Below are positions 34,003-43,065 of a stretch of DNA of 64,000 nucleotides, piece by piece; position 1 is the stretch's first letter, and every line of letters starts with the position of its first letter. Both the position numbers and the translations under genes were made by a program. Under the pieces are notes generated by a model. It ran no database searches. It saw only the letters and a list, made by a program, of their open reading frames with translations, and was not told the origin of the DNA. The stretch is taken from contig NZ_CP108476.1 in assembly GCF_036226465.1 (NCBI RefSeq), positions 2,790,001 through 2,854,000 on the forward strand, given 5' to 3'. The stretch is from Kitasatospora sp. NBC_01250 (GTDB lineage: Bacteria; Actinomycetota; Actinomycetes; Streptomycetales; Streptomycetaceae).

Positions 34003-35286
34003 ATGAACACGTCAATGCCTTTTGCGAATACTTCAGAACCAGCCCGGAGGGCAGCAACCAGCACTGCTCCCACCCCACCCATCACCTATCACCCCCCGTT
34101 CCGCAGCACACGTCTGGATCCGGCCCCTGGAGCCGAGCCGAGGCTCCCGACGTCCGTTACAGTCAGCCCGACCCAGACGCACGCCTGGGCCAAGTTCCTG
34201 GCCGAGGCCGTCCGCAACGGCCTCGACCCGACACTGGTCACCCAATGGCTGACCATCCTCGCCGACGCCACCGGCAGTCCTGTGCTCCCCTCCCTTGCGT
34301 CGATGTCCACGACCAAATACGTCGAGCTCCGCCTCCCGAGCATCCTGGCCGGCCTCGAGAGCACAACCCACGTCCCCTACCTCGCCGGATGGCACCACCG
34401 GATCGAGCCCGACCTCGGCCACCTCCCCATCCGCCTGGTCACCACCGGCGCGATCGCCACCGCGATCGACAGCTGGATCTCAGAGGACTGCAGCCGATCC
34501 ACGATCAAGAACACCCTCGCCATGCTCTTCCGCATCCTCGAGCAGGCCGTCGTGGACGGTCTCATCGAGCGACCCCCCGCACACGTCACCGGCTGGCAAC
34601 ACGCCTACCAGCAGGCCGAGGACGAGCTCCTGGACCCTCGGGCCCTCGCCCTGAGCAACTGGGATTCCCTCACCGAACTCGCCGACGCGCTGGTCGAAGC
34701 CTCCTACAACCACTACCGCGGCTGGGGCGACGTCGTCATCCACAGCGCCTGCACCGCCACCCGTATCGGCGAGGTCTCCGGAGCCCGGGCCCGCGACATC
34801 GACACCGCCAACTGGCTCCTGACCTGCCGCCACCAGACCACCCCGGCACCCGGCGGCCTCATGGACAAACACACCAAGGGCGGAGTCGCCCGCTACATCC
34901 CGATCATCGAACCGCTACGCCCGCAGATCATCCGACGCCTACGAGCCACCCGCGGCGACCCCGACGCCCGCCTCTACACCGGCCCCCGCGGTGGCCGCAT
35001 CAGCACCGCCGTCCTGCGCGACGCCACCCACTGGGGCGACGTCACCCACGTCCTCGGATACGAACACCTACGCCGCCACGACCTGCGCCACACCGGCCTG
35101 ACCTGGATGGCCGACGCCGGGGTCCCGCTCCACATCCTTCAACAGATCGCCGGCCACAAGGAGATCACCACCACCCAGCGCTACTTCCACCCGGACATCC
35201 GTGAACTCACCAAAGCCGGCGAAGCCCTCACCCGCCACCTCGTCGAGCAACTCCGACTCAACGGACAGATCCCCCAGCGCTGGTAG
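34003..35286 (+). CDS. Tyrosine site-specific integrase, copy B
   Basis: 427 residues. The first 60 are Pro/Ala-rich. The core-binding domain follows in frame (HAWAKFLAEAVRNGL, LVTQWLTILADATG) and then the catalytic domain, with Arg in CTATRIGEVSG, KHTKGG (beta-hairpin Lys), HDLRH, AGHKEITTTQ and nucleophile Tyr in RYFH. All active-site residues are present and the frame is undisturbed, unlike copy A. It lies 610 bp from tRNA-Pro and is probably the enzyme that inserted and could excise element B. No excisionase gene is visible near it. Confidence 0.95.
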   Translation: MNTSMPFANTSEPARRAATSTAPTPPITYHPPFRSTRLDPAPGAEPRLPTSVTVSPTQTHAWAKFLAEAVRNGLDPTLVTQWLTILADATGSPVLPSLASMSTTKYVELRLPSILAGLESTTHVPYLAGWHHRIEPDLGHLPIRLVTTGAIATAIDSWISEDCSRSTIKNTLAMLFRILEQAVVDGLIERPPAHVTGWQHAYQQAEDELLDPRALALSNWDSLTELADALVEASYNHYRGWGDVVIHSACTATRIGEVSGARARDIDTANWLLTCRHQTTPAPGGLMDKHTKGGVARYIPIIEPLRPQIIRRLRATRGDPDARLYTGPRGGRISTAVLRDATHWGDVTHVLGYEHLRRHDLRHTGLTWMADAGVPLHILQQIAGHKEITTTQRYFHPDIRELTKAGEALTRHLVEQLRLNGQIPQRW

Positions 35287-35459
35287 ACCCACGGGATCAC
35301 ATGAACCACGAAGCCACATCAGCCCTCCCACACCCGCTCGACCATAAGCGCGAAGGCGATGAACCCCCACCCTCAAGCGCCTGACGAGACATCACCAGTT
35401 CATCTGAGGCCCTGCCAGAATCAGCCGACCTTACTCAACTCACCGAACATGCCAGACAG

Positions 35460-35669
35460 TTACAACACGGGATCGTCGACGATCGCAGATCGCGATCCGA
35501 CATCGGTCACCGTCAGTAGTGGAATTCCGACTCGAATCGGGCCATTTCGCACCAGCTCTCCCTTGGCAACCTGCTCCGCGATGCCCTTTGGGATTGCAAA
35601 ACCTGACAGATCGCCAGGCACATACCCTCTGACCTGGTCATTCTCCGCTCGGACCAGACACTTGCCCAC
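35460..35669 (-). CDS. Small hypothetical protein or gene fragment
   Basis: A 69-codon frame from GTG 35669 with a protein-like sequence: CLVRAENDQVRGYVPGDL, GFAIPKGIAEQVAKGELV, then RVGIPLLTVTDVG. No ribosome site is obvious before the start, and the composition is less GC-rich than the neighbouring genes. I do not recognise it. It may be a recombination directionality gene, a remnant or chance. Confidence 0.3.
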   Translation of the reverse strand: MGKCLVRAENDQVRGYVPGDLSGFAIPKGIAEQVAKGELVRNGPIRVGIPLLTVTDVGSRSAIVDDPVL

Positions 35670-35697
35670 TTGACCCAGCCTATCGCCCGGTCAAGTG
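35667..35697. repeat. 9-bp inverted repeat near the att site of element B
   Basis: The arms CACTTGACC (35667-35675) and GGTCAAGTG (35689-35697) have a 13-nt loop. The right arm continues as GTCAAGTGCGC, identical to 11 bases inside tRNA-Pro and in the palindrome after integrase A. Confidence 0.55.
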
Positions 35698-35846
35698 CGC
35701 CACGGGCAGGCTCGCCAGTGATCCAAAGGGAAGCTCTCCCAAAACGGATTGATCACACCACAGAGACGGCAATCTTCCTTAAATTCCAAGGACGACACAC
35801 GGGCACCTGAGGCCAGATGTCCGATTTGGGATGTCCGAAAACTGCC

Positions 35847-35881
35847 AGAGGCGGCTTGCTCTTTGCGAGCAAACCGCCTCT
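35847..35881 (-). terminator. Intrinsic terminator of tRNA-Pro
   Basis: On the minus strand, 18 nt past the tRNA 3' end, a strong stem pairs AGAGGCGG and TTGCTC with GAGCAA/CCGCCTCT around GCAAA (one mismatch). GGCAGTTTTCGG follows. Strength and position suit a tRNA terminator. Confidence 0.75.
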
Positions 35882-35894
35882 GACCTGCGACTTT

Positions 35895-35972
<78 letters not shown>

Positions 35973-36122
35973 TGGTCTCGCTGCCGGGATCGACTCCCGG
36001 CTTCTCGACCTTGTCCCCGGTGTCCCGGCGACGTGGAAAACAATACAGCACGGCGGGGGGTGCTCGCTGCCAGGTTCCGGTGCAGGTCACGAAGTGGGTG
36101 GCGGGGGAGCTGGGGGTGGGGG

Positions 36123-37526
36123 TCAGGGGGTGGGGTGGCGGGCGTCGTAGCGGAGGAAGGCGGGGCGGCGGGCGGCGAGGAGGGCGATGACGGCGACGCA
36201 GGCGAGGCCGCCGGAGATCACCGAGACGGTGGGCGTGGTGAGGGTGGCGACGGTGCCGGATTCGAAGTCGCCGAGGCGGGGGCCGCCGACCACCACGACC
36301 ATGAAGACGCCCTGGAGCCGGCCGCGCATCTCGTCGGGGGCGGCGACCTGCATCATCGTGTTCCGGAAGATCATGCTGACGGTGTCCGCGCAGCCGGCCA
36401 CGGCGAGCAGGGCCAGGCCCAGCCAGAGGTGGCCGGCGGTGAGGCCGAAGGCGGCGATGGACAGGCCCCAGGCGGTGACGGCGGCGAGGACGGCGACGCC
36501 GTGCCGTTGGACCCGGGAGATCCAGCCGGAGAAGAGGGCACCGGTCAGGGCGCCGACGGCGGGGGCGGCGACCAGCAGGCCGACGGTGCCCGCATGGCCG
36601 CCGTAGTAGGCGGCGGCGAGGGCGGGGAAGAGCGAGCGTGGCAGGCCGAAGATCATCGCGGCCAGGTCGGCCAGGAAGCTGGTCCGCAGGTTGGGCTGCG
36701 CGCGCAGGAAGCGCAGGCCGTCCAGCACCGAGGCGCGCCCGGCGGCGCCGCCCGCGCGCTCGGGGCGCATCGCCGGCAGGCGCCACATCGCGTACAGGGT
36801 GGCGGTGAACGCCACGGTGTCGACCAGGTACGCGGCCTGTCCGCCGTATGTTCCGATCAGCAGACCGCCGAGCATCGGACCCATCGTCATGCCCAGGTTC
36901 ATGCTGATCGTGTTGAGGGCGTTGGCGGCGGGCAGCTGCTCGGCGGGGAGCAGGCGCGGGATCATCGAGGAGCGGGCGGGCGAGGAGATCGCGTAGAAGC
37001 CGCCCTGCAGCGCCACGGCCAGGTACAGCAGGGCGACCTGGCGCAGGTCGAGCAGGGCCTGGGTGGCCAGCAGTGCGGAGACCACGGCGAGGCCGGCGGC
37101 GCCGGTCAGGCCCAGCTTGCGGCGGTCCACGGTGTCGGCGATCGCCCCGCCGTACAGGCCGAAGGCGAGCAGCGGGAGGAGCGAGCAGAGCCCGACCGCG
37201 CCGGTGGCGAGGGTGGAGCCGGTGAGTGCGTACACCTGGACCGAGACCGCGACGGCGGTCATCTGCTGCCCGATCGAGGAGACGGCCTGGCCGAACCAGA
37301 TCCGCCGGTAGTCCGCGCTCGCGCGCAGCGGGGTGAGGTCGGCGACCGCGCCCCGCAGCAGCCGCCGTATGCGGGTCGGGCTCTGCGGACTGTCAGCGGC
37401 AGCACCAGGGGCGGCACCAGCAGCGGCACCAGCAGCTGGAGCGACGACAGCAGCGGCGTCAGCGGCAGCAGCAGAGTCCGGCGCGTCCGGGCCGGACGCG
37501 GAAGAGGTGGGATGATTGGTCGACAC
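36123..37526 (-). CDS. MFS transporter (EntS/MdtH-like exporter)
   Basis: 467 residues with about twelve transmembrane helices after an Ala/Pro-rich, poorly conserved N-terminal tail of about 50 residues. Typical sequences are WFGQAVSSIGQQMTAVAV in helix 1, GGAIADTVDRRKL in the loop between helices 2 and 3, and ANALNTISMNLGMTMGP in helix 5. DEMRGRLQGVF lies in the second half, as in enterobactin-exporter-like MFS proteins. The substrate is unknown. It is the first ordinary chromosomal gene after the tRNA. Confidence 0.92.
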   Translation of the reverse strand: MSTNHPTSSASGPDAPDSAAAADAAAVVAPAAGAAAGAAPGAAADSPQSPTRIRRLLRGAVADLTPLRASADYRRIWFGQAVSSIGQQMTAVAVSVQVYALTGSTLATGAVGLCSLLPLLAFGLYGGAIADTVDRRKLGLTGAAGLAVVSALLATQALLDLRQVALLYLAVALQGGFYAISSPARSSMIPRLLPAEQLPAANALNTISMNLGMTMGPMLGGLLIGTYGGQAAYLVDTVAFTATLYAMWRLPAMRPERAGGAAGRASVLDGLRFLRAQPNLRTSFLADLAAMIFGLPRSLFPALAAAYYGGHAGTVGLLVAAPAVGALTGALFSGWISRVQRHGVAVLAAVTAWGLSIAAFGLTAGHLWLGLALLAVAGCADTVSMIFRNTMMQVAAPDEMRGRLQGVFMVVVVGGPRLGDFESGTVATLTTPTVSVISGGLACVAVIALLAARRPAFLRYDARHPTP

Positions 37527-37602
37527 AACGACCTATCGTCACCCCCGCTCCCCCGCGCCCCGTCACCGGGTCCCGTTCCCGGCCGCCCGGCCGCGCAGCC
37601 GC

Positions 37603-38388
37603 TCAGCCGCTCAGCACCGCCTTCTCCCCCGCCCGCACGGCGACCGGCAGCCGGTTGCCCGGGGGCGGGAACGGGCAGATGAAGTGGTCCGCGAAGGCGC
37701 ACGGCGGCAGGTAGGCGCGGTTCAGGTCCAGCACGGTGTGGCCCTCGGCGTCCGGGCCGGGCAGGGTGATGAAACGGAAGCGGTAGCTCTCCCGTCCGCT
37801 GCCGGCGTCGGCGAACACGGCGCTCAGCTGGTCGCCCGAGTGGCTCACCGTGAGCGAGTACGACTCGCCGGCCAGCCGGAAGGCGACCTGACCGGCGACG
37901 GCCAGCGGCCGTTCCCGGCCGTCGGCGTTCGGGACGGTCACCGTGCGCGCGCCGGTCTCGTACGGGGTGAAGACGGCCGGCACGCTCCACTCCGGCGCGT
38001 ACGGGAAGGTGGAGATGCCCGCGAAGTGCACCCGGCCCTCGGCGTCGGGGTCGAAGACCCGCAGCGCGAGCTCCCCCTCCCGCTCGATCGGGATCAGCAG
38101 CACCTCCCCGTAGCGGACCACGGCGGCCTCGGGGTGGGTGTCGGGACGCAACAGCGGCTCGCCCGCCACCACCTCGTCACCGGCGCCGCCCCGCAGGCCG
38201 TCGGCGGCCGAGGCCGAGACCCGCACGCCGTCCGGCTCCGCGGACCAGCGGCCGGGGACGCCGGGTATCGCGGCCGGGTCCGCGCTCAGCCAGTGCGTGC
38301 CGGTGAGCGCCAGCACGCCGTGCGGCGCGCTCACGGACGCCACCCGGGCCTCGGTCCAGCGCTGCCATTCCTCGGCGTCGGTCGTCAT
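37603..38388 (-). CDS. DUF1684-domain protein
   Basis: 261 residues from ATG 38388 (an in-frame ATG further up at 38436 lies in a repeat region and is unlikely). It contains the DUF1684 signatures: HGVLALTGTHWLS near the start, RFITLPGP and a C-terminal DLNRAYLPPCAFADHFICPFPPP with the conserved N-R-x-x-x-P-P-C pattern. Its function is not established. No signal peptide is seen, so it is cytoplasmic. It is separated by 131 bp, including tandem repeats, from the thioesterase gene upstream. Confidence 0.88.
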   Translation of the reverse strand: MTTDAEEWQRWTEARVASVSAPHGVLALTGTHWLSADPAAIPGVPGRWSAEPDGVRVSASAADGLRGGAGDEVVAGEPLLRPDTHPEAAVVRYGEVLLIPIEREGELALRVFDPDAEGRVHFAGISTFPYAPEWSVPAVFTPYETGARTVTVPNADGRERPLAVAGQVAFRLAGESYSLTVSHSGDQLSAVFADAGSGRESYRFRFITLPGPDAEGHTVLDLNRAYLPPCAFADHFICPFPPPGNRLPVAVRAGEKAVLSG

Positions 38389-38406
38389 GGAAAGCTCTCC
38401 TGATAC

Positions 38407-38470
38407 CTGGGTGCTTGCGTAGCTGGGTGCTTGCATACCTGGGTGCTTGCATGCCTGGGTGCTTGCGTAC
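38407..38470. repeat. Four tandem 16-bp repeats
   Basis: Four units of CTGGGTGCTTGCRTRS (consensus) lie 18 bp upstream of the DUF1684 start. They differ only in the last five bases. They are a slippage-type array between two genes, with no CRISPR spacing. Confidence 0.85.
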
Positions 38471-38519
38471 TCGAGTACTGGACGGTTGCCAGCCCTCCCG
38501 AACGTCAGCCTCCCGCACG

Positions 38520-39383
38520 TCAGCTCTCCCGCAGCGGCCGGAATAGCCCCTCCTGCACCACCGAGACCACCAACCGGCCGTCACGGTCGAAGATCTGGCC
38601 ACGGGCCAGGCCCCGCGCACCCTGCGCGATCGGGGACTCCTGCTGGTAGAGCAGCCACTCGTCGGCGCGGAACGGCTGGTGGAACCACATCGCGTGGTCG
38701 AGCGAGGCCATGTCGAAGTTCCGTCGGCCCCAGAGCGGTTCGACGGGGGCGCGGACCGAGTCCAGCAGGGTCATGTCGCTGGCGTAGGTCAGCGCGCAGA
38801 CGTGGATCAGCGGGTTGTCCGGGAGGGCGCCGTTGGTCCGCAGCCAGACCCCGCTGCGCGGTTCGACGCCGGCCAGCTCCTCCTGCGTCCAGCGCAGCCG
38901 CTCGACGTAGCGGATGTCGAACGGCTGGCGGCGGCTGATGAACGGCGGGAGTTCGCCGAGCCGCTGGCCGACCTCCTCCAGCGCGCTGGGCAGCTCCTCG
39001 GGGGCGGGGACGACGGGCATCGCCTCCTGGTGCTCGATGCCGCCGGGCTCGGGGACGTGGAAGTCGGCGGTGAGCGCGAAGATGCTGCGGCCCTGCTGGA
39101 TACCGAGGACCCGGCGGGTGGTGAACGAACGGCCGTCCCGGATCCGGTCGACCTGGTAGACGATCGGGACCCCGGGGACCCCGGGGCGCAGGAAGTAGGC
39201 GTGCAGCGAGTGGACGGGACGGTCGTCCGCCACCGTACGACCGGCTGCCACCAGCGCCTGGCCGGCCACCTGCCCGCCGAAGGTTCGCTGCAGCGACTCC
39301 TCGGGGCTGCGGCCGCGGAAGATGTTGAGCTCGATCTGCTCCAGATCGAGCAGGTCGACGAGTTGATCGACAGGCGTTCCCAT
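38520..39383 (-). CDS. tesB: Acyl-CoA thioesterase II
   Basis: 287 residues from ATG 39383. It is a double hot-dog protein of the TesB family: FGGQVAGQALVAA and HSLHAYFLRPG in the N-terminal hot-dog, SFTTRRVLGIQQGRSIF, and in the second half SLDHAMWFHQPFRADEWLLY with the catalytic Asp, plus ARGQIFDRDGRLVVSVVQEGL at the end (residues about 260-280). It hydrolyses medium- and long-chain acyl-CoA to free acid and CoA in the cytoplasm. The frame continues upstream, but the first 47 codons look non-coding. Confidence 0.95.
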   Translation of the reverse strand: MGTPVDQLVDLLDLEQIELNIFRGRSPEESLQRTFGGQVAGQALVAAGRTVADDRPVHSLHAYFLRPGVPGVPIVYQVDRIRDGRSFTTRRVLGIQQGRSIFALTADFHVPEPGGIEHQEAMPVVPAPEELPSALEEVGQRLGELPPFISRRQPFDIRYVERLRWTQEELAGVEPRSGVWLRTNGALPDNPLIHVCALTYASDMTLLDSVRAPVEPLWGRRNFDMASLDHAMWFHQPFRADEWLLYQQESPIAQGARGLARGQIFDRDGRLVVSVVQEGLFRPLRES

Positions 39384-39608
39384 GGTGTGCGTCCTCTCCC
39401 AACGGGCACGCCGGAGGAGCCGGCGGCATACCGCTGCTGTCCAGTGGAAGTCTGCGCACCACCGGGGAATTCCCGCAGGTCGGCGCGCCAGCCGAAGAAC
39501 GGCGATGATCCCACCCACAGCCACCGACCGGTGACGGACCGCTGACCACGACCGTCCCTGACGGCCACCTGTGACCGCCCCTGACCGCCCCCCGTGGTCA
39601 CACGACGG

Positions 39609-40427
39609 CTACCCGGCCGACGGCGCCGCCAGCCCGGACTGCCGCACCGTGATGTTGAGCCGCCCGCTGAGCGCGGGGCCGGGTTCGCCGAGCCGCAGCT
39701 CGGGATCGGCCGTGCCGGGCAGGGTGCGCAGGACGCCGTGGTAGGCGTAGCGCGCCGGGCCGCCGAAGACCAGCAGGTCACCGCTGCGCAGCTCGACGTC
39801 GGTCCACGGGCCGGTCCGGTCCTGGCTGCCGCCGAGCCGGAAGACGCAGGAGTCGCCGAGGGAGAACGAGACGACGGGGGCGTCGGTCCGCTCCTCGCGG
39901 TCCTGGTGCAGGCCCATCCGGGCACCGGCGGCGTAGTGGTTCACCAGCGCCACGTCGGGCGCGTACCCGACGGCACCGGCAACCCCTTCGCCTCCAGCTC
40001 CCACCCGCCCGTCCCCGTCCCCCGCCGCCCCGTACGCGGCCACGACGGCGCGCCGGGCCAGGGTGTCGAGCAGCGCCGGGAACGGCTTGACCGGCGCCCC
40101 GTCGCCGTCGTGCACCCGGCGCGTGTACGCGTACGGGAACCAGTGCTGCGGGCAGTCGGCCACCACCTTGCGCGCGACCCCGCAGGTCGGACAGCGGGGG
40201 ACCACGCCCCAGTGCCAGCCGAGGCAGAGCTGGCGGACCGACATCTCCGCGCCACCGGGCAGCCGCACGGTCCGCAGTCCGGCGGGCGGCCGGGCCCATT
40301 CGCGGCACGCGCGGACCAGTTCGCGCTGCTCGGCGGCGTCCAGCCAGTCGGGCAGCAGCACGGCACCGGGCGCGAGCCACCTCCTCGACCGCCCGAACAG
40401 CTCACCCGTCACCGCTTCACCACCCAC
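39609..40427 (-). CDS. alkB: Alpha-ketoglutarate-dependent dioxygenase AlkB
   Basis: 272 residues. The Fe(II)/2-oxoglutarate core shows HQD (LHQDREERTDAP, the HxD pair), the distal His in AYHGVLRTLPG and the RxxxxxR oxoglutarate-binding motif in SGRLNITVR. The substrate loop region CLGWHWG lies upstream. It repairs N1-methyladenine and N3-methylcytosine by oxidative demethylation. A small Gly-rich insert lies at about 135-150. An in-frame GTG five codons in is an alternative start. Confidence 0.93.
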   Translation of the reverse strand: MGGEAVTGELFGRSRRWLAPGAVLLPDWLDAAEQRELVRACREWARPPAGLRTVRLPGGAEMSVRQLCLGWHWGVVPRCPTCGVARKVVADCPQHWFPYAYTRRVHDGDGAPVKPFPALLDTLARRAVVAAYGAAGDGDGRVGAGGEGVAGAVGYAPDVALVNHYAAGARMGLHQDREERTDAPVVSFSLGDSCVFRLGGSQDRTGPWTDVELRSGDLLVFGGPARYAYHGVLRTLPGTADPELRLGEPGPALSGRLNITVRQSGLAAPSAG

Positions 40428-40479
40428 CAGAGCACGAGACCACGAGACGTCCCATCAACCCATCACCCCGCCATACCGC

Positions 40480-41400
40480 TCACCCCGCCAGCCGCGCCCG
40501 GGTCGGCATCGCGGTGCGGGCACCGGTCCGCTCGACGCTCAGCGCGGCGGCCCGGACCGCGAAGCGCGCGGCGTCGGCCAGGCCCCGGCCCTCCGCCAGC
40601 GCGACGGCCAGCGCGCCGCAGAAGGTGTCGCCGGCGCCGGTGGTGTCGACAGCGCGCACGGTCGGCGCGGCGATCAGCTCGGTCCGGGCGCCGTCGCGGA
40701 CCAGTGCGCCCTCTGCGCCCAGCGTGACCACCACCCGCTCGCACGGCAGTCCGGCGGCCAGCCGGGCCACCTCGCCGGGCGCCCGCAGCGCGCTGTCGGG
40801 GACGCCGCACAGCCGGGCCAGCTCGGTGCGGTTGGGCACCAGGACGTCGACCAGCGGCCAGAGTTCGTCGGGCAGTCCGGCAGGCGCCGGCGCGGGGTTG
40901 AGGACGAAGGTGGCGCCGCCCGCGAGCCGGGCGGCGGCCAGCACGGCGGGCAGCGGAATCTCCAACTGTGCGACCACCACCGAGGCGCCGTCGAGCAGTT
41001 CACCGGCGTCCTCGACGGCGGCGGCATCGAGCCGGGCGTTGGCCCCGGGCGAGACCACGACGACGTTCTCCGCCTGCCGGTCGACCAGGACGACGGCGTG
41101 GCCGGGCGGGCCGTCCACGGCCGCGAGCCGGGTGAGGTCCACGCCCTCGGCGAGGAGTTCGGCGCGCAACTGCGCGCTGTCGGTATCCGTACCGACGGCA
41201 CCGACGAAGGCCACCGAGCAGCCCAGCCGGGCGGCGGCCACCGCCTGGTTGGCCCCCTTGCCGCCGCCGAGTCGGATGATCGGACCGCCCTGGACGGTCT
41301 CCCCGGGAACGGGCAGGGACTCGACCTCGATCACCTGGTCGAGGTTGACGCTGCCCACCACCACGACATCCACCGCCACCGGATCCCACCTCCACGCCAC
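40480..41400 (-). CDS. rbsK: Ribokinase (PfkB family)
   Basis: 306 residues. PfkB signature 1 is GGGKGANQAVAAARLG near residue 46 and signature 2 is DTTGAGDTFCGALAVALAEG near 250, with the catalytic Asp in GAGD. VVVVGSVNLDQVIEVESLP is the typical start region (residues about 12-30). It phosphorylates D-ribose at O5 with ATP. There is no ribose transporter beside it, so it is probably a housekeeping salvage enzyme. Confidence 0.93.
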   Translation of the reverse strand: MAWRWDPVAVDVVVVGSVNLDQVIEVESLPVPGETVQGGPIIRLGGGKGANQAVAAARLGCSVAFVGAVGTDTDSAQLRAELLAEGVDLTRLAAVDGPPGHAVVLVDRQAENVVVVSPGANARLDAAAVEDAGELLDGASVVVAQLEIPLPAVLAAARLAGGATFVLNPAPAPAGLPDELWPLVDVLVPNRTELARLCGVPDSALRAPGEVARLAAGLPCERVVVTLGAEGALVRDGARTELIAAPTVRAVDTTGAGDTFCGALAVALAEGRGLADAARFAVRAAALSVERTGARTAMPTRARLAG

Positions 41401-41499
41401 CAGCCGCCGGCCACCACGCCGGTCCCGTCGCCGGCCCTGTCGCCAGCCTCAGCACCAGCTTCGCACCCGGCACCCACACCGCCCGGGGGCAGGCAGCCC

Positions 41500-42027
41500 T
41501 CAGCGCTCGTCGGCATGCCTCGGATCCGTCCCCGCACCCGCGCCCGTTCCCGCCCCCGCGCCGCTCCCCCCGCCCGTCCCCGTCGGCGGCCGGGCGGGCA
41601 GCAGCCCCAGCTCGCGGGCACAGGCGGACCAGGCCTGCCAGCCCTGCTCGTTCAGGATCTCCTGGGCCACCGTGATTTGCTGGCGCCGGCTCGCCAGGTC
41701 CGGACGGGTGGCGTAGCGCAGACCACCGGTCTCCCGCCAGGTCGGCGGCCAGATCTGCAGACCGCCGTAGTAGCCGTTGCCGGTGTCGGCGGCCCAGTCG
41801 CCGTCGCTCTCGCAGTCGGCGACCTGGTCCCAGGTGGCGTCCGCGACCGGGACCGGCCCGCCTGCGGAGACGGACCTGGCGGGGGTCGCGAGGACGAACG
41901 CGGCGCCGCAGAGCATCGCGAGCAGTCGAGGCCTGACGCGGCTTCGCACTCTGACGGCTCTTCGAACGCTGACGGGTATTCGGGCCTTGGCCGCTGTTCG
42001 GCGCCTGCCCGACCGACCGGATCGCAT
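41500..42027 (-). CDS. Secreted Rpf-type transglycosylase, short form
   Basis: 175 residues from ATG 42027; an ATG ten codons further up is less likely. A very basic N-terminus and hydrophobic helix (LLAMLCGAAFVLATPA) form a signal peptide. The Rpf domain follows: TWDQVADCESDGDW with the catalytic Glu, TGNGYYGGLQIWPPTW and a closing Cys in WSACARELG. It cleaves peptidoglycan glycan strands and aids resuscitation or germination. The C-terminal tail is Gly/Ala-rich. It lies 267 bp from a second Rpf gene on the same strand. Confidence 0.88.
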   Translation of the reverse strand: MRSGRSGRRRTAAKARIPVSVRRAVRVRSRVRPRLLAMLCGAAFVLATPARSVSAGGPVPVADATWDQVADCESDGDWAADTGNGYYGGLQIWPPTWRETGGLRYATRPDLASRRQQITVAQEILNEQGWQAWSACARELGLLPARPPTGTGGGSGAGAGTGAGAGTDPRHADER

Positions 42028-42294
42028 CCTCCGACTGTCCCCGAGCCACCCGCCCACCCGCGAGCGGGCCCGCCCCTGGCTACGCCATCAGAGCCGCCCG
42101 CCTACCCGGCCCGCCTACCCCGCCACCACCCCCGCACCCGCACCCGCACCGATCCCGCACCGCACCACCGCACCCGCACCAACGCGTTCGACCGTCGCCC
42201 CGATCGGGACGACGGTCGAACCACGTACGACTTCAGCGCGCTTGACCCCGCTTCCGCCCGCCGCGGCAGCGACGGGGCGTCAGCGGTCGAGGGC

Positions 42295-43065
42295 TCAGAC
42301 GGAGAGCACCTGGCCAGGCATGATCAGGTCGGCGTCAGCGCCGATGACCTGGGCGTTCTTCTGGTACAGCGACTGCCAGTCGGTGCCGTGCGCGGCGGCG
42401 ATCCCGCTCAGCGTGTCGCCGGCCTTGACGGTGTAACCACCCGCGGACTTCGCGGAGTTGCCGCCGTTGTCCGCCGGCTTGGCGGGCTTGGCCGGCTTGG
42501 TGGGCTTCGCGGCCGGCTTCGAGTCCTGGGCCGGGGCCGACTGGGCCGGAGCCTGCTTGGGCGCCTGCTTGGCCGGGGCCTGCGGCGCCGGGGTCTGCTT
42601 GGCGGGAGCCTGCGGCGCGGCGGCGGCCTTCGCAGCCGGGGCCGGGGCCGAGGTGTCGACGGCGGCGGGGGCGCCACCGGCGGTCAGGCCGGCCTTCACC
42701 GAGCAGACGGGCCAGGCGCCGGGGCCCTGGCTGGCCAGGACCTTCTCGGCCACGGCGATCTGCTGGGCCTTGGTGGCCTGGTTGGCCTGCGCGGCGTACT
42801 GGGTACCGCCGTAGGCGGCCCAGGTGCTGGACGTGAACTGCAGGCCTCCGTAGAAGCCGTTACCACTGTTGATGCTCCAGTTGCCGGTGCTCTCGCACTG
42901 GGCGACGGCGTCCCAGGTCGAGGTCGAGGCGGCGGAGGCCGTGGTGGCCGTGACGAGGCCCGCCACCGGAAGGACGGCAACCGCGCCGCCCAGAACAGCC
43001 AGCCGAACGCGGTTGCGCTTGGTGGCAGCGGTGGTGGCAGCGGCGTTCTCGTTACGGAAAGTCAT
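42295..43065 (-). CDS. Secreted Rpf-type transglycosylase with LysM domain (RpfA-like)
   Basis: 256 residues from ATG 43065. The signal peptide ends near TASAAST. The Rpf domain ([15 protein letters not shown] with catalytic Glu, [13 protein letters not shown]) is followed by about 90 residues of Ala/Pro/Lys linker. A C-terminal LysM ([27 protein letters not shown]) binds peptidoglycan. The architecture equals Streptomyces RpfA. The upstream region lacks the ydaO-type c-di-AMP riboswitch known from some rpfA genes, as far as I can read it. Confidence 0.92.
   Translation of the reverse strand: MTFRNENAAATTAATKRNRVRLAVLGGAVAVLPVAGLVTATTASAASTSTWDAVAQCESTGNWSINSGNGFYGGLQFTSSTWAAYGGTQYAAQANQATKAQQIAVAEKVLASQGPGAWPVCSVKAGLTAGGAPAAVDTSAPAPAAKAAAAPQAPAKQTPAPQAPAKQAPKQAPAQSAPAQDSKPAAKPTKPAKPAKPADNGGNSAKSAGGYTVKAGDTLSGIAAAHGTDWQSLYQKNAQVIGADADLIMPGQVLSV

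Larger units (their letters stand above)
35287..35846. other. Integrase-to-tRNA intergenic region of element B
   Basis: Apart from one doubtful 69-codon frame, this stretch looks non-coding. It holds an inverted repeat CACTTGACC/GGTCAAGTG (35667-35697) and two direct copies of GATGTCCGA (35816-35824 and 35830-35838, spaced 14 bp) close to the att core. These are possible integrase or excisionase sites. Confidence 0.5.

Noticed and set aside
38407..38470. CRISPR array
   Set aside because: The repeats are contiguous 16-mers without spacers and no cas genes are present.
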